From assembly GCA_013298335.1 (NCBI GenBank), contig JAAFHI010000044.1, positions 1 to 11,221 on the forward strand: DNA of 11,221 nucleotides, given 5' to 3'. The notes under the pieces were generated by a model. It was not told the origin of the DNA. It saw only the letters and a program-made list of their open reading frames with translations, and made no database searches. Below, piece by piece: positions 6,662-11,221 of the stretch; position 1 is the stretch's first letter, and each line of letters begins with the position of its first letter. The DNA is from Actinomycetota bacterium. GTDB lineage: Bacteria; Acidobacteriota; Blastocatellia; Chloracidobacteriales; Chloracidobacteriaceae. The translations under genes and the position numbers were made by a program.

Positions 6662-6800
6662 GGGCGGCATCCGCCCTGCCCTCAAGGACAGGGCTATTCA
6701 AAAGCAAGCCTCGTGAACGAGGCTCAGCCTTGTTCTCTTCGATTCATCAGCCCCGCTTGCGGGGCTTGAAGTGAAATAGCCCTGTCCTTGAGGGCAGGGC
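6662..6800. repeat. Palindromic four-hairpin element (REP/MITE-like)
   Basis: The 26-base arm 6673-6698 is a perfect reverse complement of 6775-6800. Each arm is itself a near-palindrome (GCCCTG and CAGGGC ends with CCT and AGG inside). Between the arms lie two more perfect hairpins: AGCCTCGT/ACGAGGCT (6707-6714/6717-6724) and AGCCCCGC/GCGGGGCT (6749-6756/6759-6766). A further 6-bp hairpin, GGGCGG-CAT-CCGCCC (6662-6676), overlaps the left arm. The element fills the convergent gap between the TrmO-like and oxidoreductase genes, so it may stop transcription from both sides, although no T-run is seen. Its form suggests a REP-like or non-autonomous mobile repeat; copies elsewhere cannot be tested here. 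Confidence 0.8.
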
Positions 6801-6815
6801 AAACGATCGGCGTCG

Positions 6816-7823
6816 TCACTTCTTCATCCGGACGATGACCTTGCCCTTCGCGCGTCCCTCGGCGGCGTGCTGCATCGCGGCGATGATGTTTTCGAACGGA
6901 TAGGTCGAATCAATCACGGCGCGGATGCGGCCCTCGTCAATCAGCCGCCCGATGTCGGAAAGCTGTGCGCCGTCGGATTCGGTCAGAAAGCGGAAATACT
7001 GCGCGCCCACCCGGTCCGCGCGGGCCAAAACCTTCCGGCTCATCATCCGCATCGCCAGCCCCTTGGCGAACCCCGCCTTGACCTGCTTCGGGAAATCGCG
7101 GTCAGGCACACCCGCGATGCTCACCACCGCGCCGCCCGGCTTGACCATGTCGAAGGCATCCATCGTGAACTGCCCGCCGAGCGTGTCGTAGACAATGTCA
7201 AACACCCGCCCCAGCGTTTTGTAATCCGCCTTGTCGTAGGCAATCACTTCGTCCGCGCCGAGCGCCGCGACCCACTCCGCGTTTCCGCTGCTCGTCGTGG
7301 TCGCGACATGCAGGCCGAGGGCCTTCGCATACTGAATGGCGAACGTCCCCACGCCGCCCGACCCGGCGTGAATGAGAATCCGCTGCCCCGCCGCCGCCCG
7401 CGCGCGATCCGTCAGGCCCTGCACCGTCGTCAGGCCGACCAGCGGTATGGACGCGGCTTCCTCGTGCGTCATCGACGCGGGTTTGGCCGACACCCAGCGT
7501 TCTTCGAGCGACACCTGCTGGGCAAACGTCCCGGTCCGGTTGCGGTCGGCCCGCACATAGACTTCATCGCCGATGAAAAACCGCGTCGCTCCCCTGCCGC
7601 GCCCGATGATGACGCCGCTCGCGTCGAATCCGACCGGCGCGGGAAAGACGTGCTTCTGAATCCGCCGCAACTTCCCCTGCACCATCTTGAAGTCGATGGG
7701 ATTGATGCTCGCCGCCCGCACGTCGATGAGGACGTCTCCGTCACGGACACGCGGCGGCGGAACATCCTCGATGCGAAGGTTGTCGGCGAGCGGGCCGTAG
7801 CCCGTCATCAGAAGCGCTTTCAT
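6816..7823 (-). CDS. Zinc-free medium-chain dehydrogenase/reductase (quinone oxidoreductase-like)
   Basis: This 335-residue protein is about the usual length for the family. The N-terminal catalytic domain begins MKALLMTGYGPL and shows SINPIDFKMVQG (39-50) and VGFDASGVI (64-72). The Rossmann domain follows with HAGSGGVGTFAIQYAKALG (152-170), the nucleotide-binding loop of this branch, then LGADEVIAY and the KPGGAVVSIAG strand. Zinc ligands of alcohol dehydrogenases are absent, as expected for the NADPH-dependent quinone oxidoreductase group. It would reduce a quinone, enal or enone with NAD(P)H in the cytoplasm; the actual substrate is not visible. A GGAA lies upstream of the ATG at 7823. The gene is convergent with the TrmO-like gene and likely transcribed alone. 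Confidence 0.92.
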   Translation of the reverse strand: MKALLMTGYGPLADNLRIEDVPPPRVRDGDVLIDVRAASINPIDFKMVQGKLRRIQKHVFPAPVGFDASGVIIGRGRGATRFFIGDEVYVRADRNRTGTFAQQVSLEERWVSAKPASMTHEEAASIPLVGLTTVQGLTDRARAAAGQRILIHAGSGGVGTFAIQYAKALGLHVATTTSSGNAEWVAALGADEVIAYDKADYKTLGRVFDIVYDTLGGQFTMDAFDMVKPGGAVVSIAGVPDRDFPKQVKAGFAKGLAMRMMSRKVLARADRVGAQYFRFLTESDGAQLSDIGRLIDEGRIRAVIDSTYPFENIIAAMQHAAEGRAKGKVIVRMKK

Positions 7824-7873
7824 GCTTCACGTTCCAGCAAATTCAAGATGTGATGACTGAAGGAAACCGGATA

Positions 7874-7950
7874 CTACCCGGATTCCTCATCCGTGTCCGA
7901 TGAAACTTCATCATATGCCAGCGTACCGGCACGTCGGGCAGCACCCGGTC
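7874..7950 (-). pseudogene. Decayed duplicate of the DUF4291 gene's 3' end
   Basis: On the minus strand this stretch reads D-R-V-L-P-D-V-P and then, in another frame, T-L-A-Y-D-E-V followed by an acidic tail and a TAG. The intact gene just upstream ends with DRVLPDVPYERE and then ILSYDEVGEDSEVGE. The match includes 24 identical bases (7927-7950 and 8088-8111), plus GGATTCCTC and ACTTCATCATA against GGAATCCTC and ACTTCGTCATA. Around 13 codons are missing between the two blocks and the frame has shifted, so it is not expressed as a protein. Confidence 0.75.
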
Positions 7951-7967
7951 TTTGAAAAGGCGAAACG

Positions 7968-7990
7968 GCAGCCTGACCGTGAGGGAGGGC
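7968..7990. repeat. Short direct repeat, copy 1
   Basis: These 23 bases match 9086-9108 with one mismatch; the first 17 (GCAGCCTGACCGTGAGG) are identical. The copy lies ten bases past the stop codon of the DUF4291 gene, as the other lies 13 bases past that of the cupin gene. The flanking bases (GAAAC before it, CGTTCA after it) also agree partly. Confidence 0.7.
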
Positions 7991-8000
7991 TGTCCGTTCA

Positions 8001-8627
8001 TCACTCACCAACTTCGGAATCCTCGCCAACTTCGTCATAGGAAAGTATCCGGGCAATCTCCGGTGGCACCGGATATTCGCGTTCGTACGGCACGTCGGGC
8101 AGCACCCGGTCACCGCGTTCGACGGCAGCCTTGATGGAATGCGCCAACGCGGTCACATCCTCGATGCTGGTGATCCATTCGTTGACGTACCGCCGGACGG
8201 CCTCGCCACGAATGCCGAGTTGAATCGCACGGCGGGGCAACTTGTAATCACGCAGATCACGGTCCGGGTCCCACTGATAGCGCACATCCGATGCGTCGAG
8301 CGCCCGCGCCCACGCATCCTGTGTTTTAAAAAGGTGCGGCTTGAACGACGTCGAAACGCTCTGCCGCAGAATTGAAAGGAAGCCATCGTGCGCGAGCCGT
8401 ACCCGCGCGATGGCTTCCTGCCGGTGTTTGGTCGCGTAGCCCGACCGATGCAGCATCCACCCGAACGACGGCTTGATCCAGGTCATCCGGTCGAGGCCGA
8501 ACCCCTTCCCGAACGTTCCTTTTTTGATTGCCTCGTGAACGATCTCCGGGCGAAACGCCTGATAGACGATCACGCCATCATCGTCGAACGCCGCGAGCAC
8601 GCGCTTCCACGGAGTTTGAGTCGTCAT
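8001..8627 (-). CDS. DUF4291 family protein
   Basis: This 208-residue protein carries the clear marks of DUF4291: DDDGVIVYQAFRPEI (15-29), RMTWIKPSFGWMLHRSG (47-63), the ATKHRQEAIARVRL segment, VRYQWDPDRDL in the middle and RRAIQLGIRGEAV with a Y-x-x-x-W-I-T-S-I-E-D-V-T helix near the end. I chose the ATG at 8627; a GTG at 8645 would add six residues, but the family core starts close to the ATG. Function of the family is not established; it is soluble and the many invariant aromatic and Arg residues suggest a catalytic or nucleotide-binding fold. It is preceded by an unknown gene ending 26 bases upstream, probably in the same transcript. Its C-terminal tail has been duplicated downstream. Confidence 0.92.
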   Translation of the reverse strand: MTTQTPWKRVLAAFDDDGVIVYQAFRPEIVHEAIKKGTFGKGFGLDRMTWIKPSFGWMLHRSGYATKHRQEAIARVRLAHDGFLSILRQSVSTSFKPHLFKTQDAWARALDASDVRYQWDPDRDLRDYKLPRRAIQLGIRGEAVRRYVNEWITSIEDVTALAHSIKAAVERGDRVLPDVPYEREYPVPPEIARILSYDEVGEDSEVGE

Positions 8628-8653
8628 GACTTCTGATTGTCCCACCGAATGGA

Positions 8654-9031
8654 TTACCGATCCTGCGGCCTGCCGACAGGCAAACGCGGCCTACCGGATT
8701 TTGTCTGGATGTAAATGATTCCGTCGGAGTCGTGGTAAAACCGCAGCCTGACTTTCCCCGTTGCGTCCTCAATCCTCACGAAACCGCCCTTCAGCAATGC
8801 ATCGAGGTTAAGTTCATACGCTCCGACGAAGTGCGTCGAGGCGCTGGGCGATTCTTTCCACGACAAATGAAGGAAGACGACCTTCTCAACCTGAGCATCA
8901 ATAGCGGCATGATGGCACCGAAAACTCTGATCGTTCCCGTTCCAGCGACGATGGCTTGGCGGGAGGTCATCCACGCTTAATCGCCTGACGCACTTTGAAA
9001 AGGCGGGTGATGGAAACTCAAATCCATTCAT
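8654..9031 (-). CDS. Small protein of unknown function
   Basis: This ORF of 125 residues begins at the ATG at 9031. The last ~75 residues look genuine and resemble small unnamed proteins I have seen: VVFLHLSWKES (51-61), a helix-strand unit FVGAYELNLDALLKGGFVRI (68-87), then VRLRFYHDSDGIIYIQTKSG (94-113) and a basic end. The first ~45 residues are less regular, with HHAAIDAQ, and may be non-family or wrongly started; no better start codon is obvious. No signal peptide or membrane segment is present. The gene runs into the DUF4291 gene with a 26-base gap, so the two may work together. There is little to say on function. Confidence 0.6.
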   Translation of the reverse strand: MNGFEFPSPAFSKCVRRLSVDDLPPSHRRWNGNDQSFRCHHAAIDAQVEKVVFLHLSWKESPSASTHFVGAYELNLDALLKGGFVRIEDATGKVRLRFYHDSDGIIYIQTKSGRPRLPVGRPQDR

Positions 9032-9085
9032 TCAATATCTTCTTCAATTGGATCAATTCGACTGACGAAACAACGCCTTGAAACA

Positions 9086-9108
9086 GCAGCCTGACCGTGA
9101 GGAAGGGC
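9086..9108. repeat. Short direct repeat, copy 2
   Basis: This is the second copy of the 23-base repeat at 7968-7990 (one mismatch). It lies in the 90-base gap between the cupin stop and the start of the small unknown gene. Otherwise that gap shows nothing; the short frame through it on the minus strand has no family resemblance. Confidence 0.7.
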
Positions 9109-9121
9109 GGTCGCCGGACGT

Positions 9122-9484
9122 TCAGATCCACACGTCGAGCGGCGCGGTCAGTTCGCCGCCCGCGTCGCCGGTGTTCACCACGCCGACGGGTTCGACGAGC
9201 ATCGCGTGGCATTCATGTTCGGCGAAAGGCTTGTGCTCAACGCCCTTCGGCACGACGTACATTTCGCCCGGCCCAAGCTTCACTTCCCCGTCGCGCAGAT
9301 GAATCGTCATCTCGCCTTCCAGCACGATGAATGTCTCGTCCGTGTCGGGATGGTTGTGCCAGACGAACTCGCCCTGAAACTTGACCAGCTTGAAATGGTA
9401 GTCGTTCATCTTCGCGACGACTTTGGGCGACCAGTGCTCGGCGAACAACGCGAGTTTGTCCTTGAAATTGACGGCTGATGTCAT
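9122..9484 (-). CDS. Single-domain cupin
   Basis: This 120-residue protein is a single cupin_2-type barrel. Motif 1 is W-H43-N-H45-P-D-T-D-E50-TFIVLEG, giving the H-x-H and Glu metal ligands, and motif 2 is [14 protein letters not shown]84, giving the last His ligand. The complete set of four ligands predicts a bound divalent metal such as Fe, Mn, Zn or Ni. Small cupins of this type include isomerases, dioxygenases and pure sensor domains; none can be chosen here. Its ATG overlaps the TGA of the exported protein upstream (ATGA), so it is translationally coupled and is the last gene of the DUF1361-MOSC-exported protein-cupin run. Confidence 0.9.
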   Translation of the reverse strand: MTSAVNFKDKLALFAEHWSPKVVAKMNDYHFKLVKFQGEFVWHNHPDTDETFIVLEGEMTIHLRDGEVKLGPGEMYVVPKGVEHKPFAEHECHAMLVEPVGVVNTGDAGGELTAPLDVWI

Positions 9485-9957
9485 TGGTTCGACCTGATGT
9501 TCGAGGGATTCGGCGCGGAGGTATGCGCGGGAACGAGCGTCGCTGACTCAACGCAGGTAATCTGAAGCTGGAACGGATATTCGCCGAGGTGACCGAAGTG
9601 CCCGCCTGTGCTGGAAAACTTCCCGACGGCCACGATATCCACCAGCCGACCGTAAAACTCTTCACCGCCGATGGACTTCGAGTTCGGACACGACGCATCG
9701 CCCTGACTCACCCAGGCGCGCCGGGCTTTGCCCAGACACCCGGCGCCCGCCAGTTCCGAGACTTCAAACGAATAGCGGTAAATGCCCCGTACCCGGACGA
9801 CTTTCCCATCGTACTTCGCGGGGTCGCGAACGACGTCGCAAAAATCGAGTACCGGTTGCTCGGACCGGGCCGCGCCCGCCGCCGGTTTCTGCGACAGGGC
9901 CGCGCCACCCAGAAACGGGCACAAAACCAACACACACAGGATCAGCCGAAACTTCAT
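9481..9957 (-). CDS. Exported protein of unknown function with signal peptide
   Basis: The start is placed at the ATG at 9957, giving 158 residues, because a signal peptide begins exactly there: [22 protein letters not shown], with cleavage likely after the A-L-S before Q23. The frame is open upstream but that part is a shadow of the MOSC gene. The mature protein shows [19 protein letters not shown] (40-58), a pattern of exported OB-fold-like proteins, and [20 protein letters not shown] near the end. Four or more cysteines suggest disulfides after export. Similar uncharacterised proteins are known in other GC-rich soil-type bacteria; function is not known. It is coupled to the cupin through an ATGA overlap and lies 35 bases after the MOSC gene. 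Confidence 0.8.
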   Translation of the reverse strand: MKFRLILCVLVLCPFLGGAALSQKPAAGAARSEQPVLDFCDVVRDPAKYDGKVVRVRGIYRYSFEVSELAGAGCLGKARRAWVSQGDASCPNSKSIGGEEFYGRLVDIVAVGKFSSTGGHFGHLGEYPFQLQITCVESATLVPAHTSAPNPSNIRSNQ

Positions 9958-9992
9958 GGCCTGACTCCCTTGAAAAGAATGTACTCGGGACG

Positions 9993-10709
9993 TCACGGTT
10001 CCCGACGCAACCACACTTTTTGCCCCACGCGGAGCGTCCCCGCCCGGACGACCGTGCCGTAAACCCCTGCGTCGGTGCCATTCAGCCGGGCGACGGTTTT
10101 CAACACCTCGGGCGCACGTTCGACCGTGTCGGGATCCAGATTGAGCATTGCACAGCGCACATCCCGCATCGTGACGCCGACCGCCGCTTCCGAATCGCCG
10201 AAAATCAGCGTTCCGCCTTCCCATTCGTTCTCGTTGAACGGCGTTCCCGCGTTGGTTTCAATTGCAATGTTGGGCCGGAAACGACGTACGTCAAACGGAA
10301 CACCCGATTCATCTTCAATATGTCGAATCGTGGCGAGCGCTATCGCAGAAACCGGCGCTTCATCGAAGATCCCGTGCTTTAACTGCATCAGTTCGACATC
10401 GCTTCCGAAAAGTTGCGAGATTTCGGCATTCAAGGCCGGATCACGCAGTTCAAGCTCCTTGCCCGACGGCGTACGGATATGTGTCGGTTCGCCGTCGTCA
10501 CCGCCGAACGGACGATAGAGCAACAGTTCGGGCAGCCGCCCCGCCGTCAGCCACGGGAACCCGCCGGTCTCGCCGATCCGCCGGAACGCGAACCGCCGAT
10601 CCCCTTCGACGCCATGCCAGCCCAGCCGGGCTTCCGTCACCGCCGCGCCGGCCATCGACTTGACCGGATAGCGAAAGAGTTCACTGATACGACCGATTTC
10701 AATGTTCAT
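9993..10709 (-). CDS. MOSC domain protein with N-terminal beta barrel
   Basis: This 238-residue protein has the two-part architecture of the MOSC family related to YcbX and the mARC amidoxime reductases. The N-terminal beta-barrel part begins RISELFRYPVKSMAG (7-21) and includes GVEGDRRFAF. The MOSC part includes FDVRRFRPNI (139-148) and the conserved Cys186 in MRDVRCAML, the presumed molybdenum-cofactor sulfur ligand. No ferredoxin domain follows, so an electron partner would be separate. A role in reducing N-hydroxylated or other toxic compounds is family knowledge; the substrate here is unknown. The start at 10709 lies three bases after the stop of the DUF1361 gene, so the two are very likely cotranscribed. 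Confidence 0.92.
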   Translation of the reverse strand: MNIEIGRISELFRYPVKSMAGAAVTEARLGWHGVEGDRRFAFRRIGETGGFPWLTAGRLPELLLYRPFGGDDGEPTHIRTPSGKELELRDPALNAEISQLFGSDVELMQLKHGIFDEAPVSAIALATIRHIEDESGVPFDVRRFRPNIAIETNAGTPFNENEWEGGTLIFGDSEAAVGVTMRDVRCAMLNLDPDTVERAPEVLKTVARLNGTDAGVYGTVVRAGTLRVGQKVWLRREP

Positions 10710-10712
10710 CGC

Positions 10713-11221
10713 TTATGCCTGAAAGTGTTTGTCCACCAGCGAACCGGTCCCCCGACGGGCCTTCTCCGGTTCATTCATCAGCCACGCCACGTAAACGAGC
10801 GTCAGCATTCCCGAAAAACCGATGGTGAACGCCCACGTGCGCGGATGCGCGAAAGGATCGAAAAAACGCCCGGCGATATCCATCAGGAGCGCGCCCGGAC
10901 GCCCCACCACGTCCCAACTGTTCCAGCGCGGAAACCGACCGAGATAGACGCCGAATCCGGTCAGCCCGAGCGAGAAGAGAACCGCCCCCCAGCCGACGGC
11001 CCGTGAAAATGCCCCTTCAATCCAGAGATGGACGGCCCGGAGCGAATGCAGGCCGCAAAGCAGCGCCACCAGCGCGAACGACAGCAGCAAAAGCAGGTCG
11101 AACCACAGCGGAACGCCGTCCTTTTCCTTCAAATGAATCATGTCGGTCAGCATGTAGGGGGCGTTCGGAAAGAACAGCAGCCACCCGGCGCAAACCGTCA
11201 GCCCGACCCACCGCCGCTCGA
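10713..11221 (-). CDS. DUF1361 integral membrane protein, 5' end outside window
   Basis: The frame is open from its TAA at 10713 to the right edge, and the residues before the first internal Met (at 11153) match the family: WLLFFPNAPYMLTDMIHL, the DUF1361 signature. The true start is therefore outside the window and the visible part is about 169 residues. Hydrophobic segments follow: the one just before the signature, DLLLLLSFALVALLCGL, AVGWGAVLFSLGLTGFGVYL and AFTIGFSGMLTLVYVAWL, with the conserved loop YLGRFPRWNSWDVV between the last two. It is a multi-pass inner-membrane protein of unknown function. It heads the visible minus-strand run with MOSC, the exported protein and the cupin. Confidence 0.92.
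   Translation of the reverse strand, partial: ERRWVGLTVCAGWLLFFPNAPYMLTDMIHLKEKDGVPLWFDLLLLLSFALVALLCGLHSLRAVHLWIEGAFSRAVGWGAVLFSLGLTGFGVYLGRFPRWNSWDVVGRPGALLMDIAGRFFDPFAHPRTWAFTIGFSGMLTLVYVAWLMNEPEKARRGTGSLVDKHFQA

Noticed and set aside
6662..6800. CRISPR array or tRNA-like cloverleaf
   Set aside because: There are no regularly spaced direct repeats, and the hairpins lack tRNA features such as a T-loop and a 7-bp acceptor stem with CCA.
6867..7853. A 328-codon open frame on the plus strand
   Set aside because: It lies antisense to the oxidoreductase gene and its Arg/His/Pro-rich product is the typical mirror of a GC-rich gene; no family motif.
9018..9212. A 64-codon minus-strand frame across the cupin 3' end and the repeat
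   Set aside because: Its first part is an Arg-rich shadow of the cupin gene and the rest has no family resemblance.
9958..10224. Upstream extension of the exported protein
   Set aside because: It overlaps the MOSC gene in another frame, and the signal peptide starts exactly at 9957.
10413..11006. A 197-codon plus-strand frame
   Set aside because: It is antisense to the MOSC and DUF1361 genes.

Overview
This window comes from an uncultured-looking, GC-rich Gram-negative-type bacterium. A lipoprotein, a Sec-exported protein and several inner-membrane proteins are present, intergenic gaps are short, and many genes overlap as ATGA. A hand count of one 60-base line in a native gene (6481-6540) gives 67% GC. 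Nothing seen fixes the phylum. The content of small conserved unknowns, a TrmO-like protein, a RidA protein, DUF1697, DUF4291, MOSC and DUF1361 families, plus a REP-like palindromic element, would fit a planctomycete, myxobacterial or acidobacterial relative, but that is only a guess.

Layout, left to right. At 1-425 is the end of a lipoprotein gene, followed by a strong hairpin (461-496). At 616-2570 lies an AT-richer Schlafen-group-3/DUF2075-type helicase with an N-terminal PD-(D/E)XK-like nuclease region. It is broken into two ORFs exactly after Walker B, with an ATGA stop/start overlap and about ten expected codons missing. At 2608-4030 is a compact plus-strand trio: a minimal S24/S26-like peptidase and two unknown proteins. 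At 4109-4471 is a B-box-like zinc-binding membrane protein and at 4568-5110 a DUF1697 protein. At 5204-6657 a three-gene plus-strand run encodes a bacterial PH-domain membrane protein, a RidA-family protein (TTG start) and a short TrmO/TsaA-like protein.

The convergent gap 6658-6815 holds a striking palindromic element made of four nested hairpins. From there on all genes are on the minus strand: a zinc-free medium-chain oxidoreductase (6816-7823); DUF4291 (8001-8627) with an unknown small gene upstream (8654-9031); then the run DUF1361 (running off the right edge), MOSC, an exported protein and a cupin (10713-11221 down to 9122). The spacer 7824-8000 contains a decayed duplicate of the DUF4291 C-terminus and a short repeat that recurs next to the cupin gene.

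The native genes look like ordinary accessory and housekeeping functions: metabolite damage repair, tRNA modification, redox and small cupins. The most unusual items are the split nuclease-helicase, which is the only clear candidate for a horizontally acquired and possibly defence-related gene, the four-hairpin element, and the gene-tail duplication. I did not find a complete new multi-gene system, a CRISPR array, a tRNA or rRNA, or an intact transposase.
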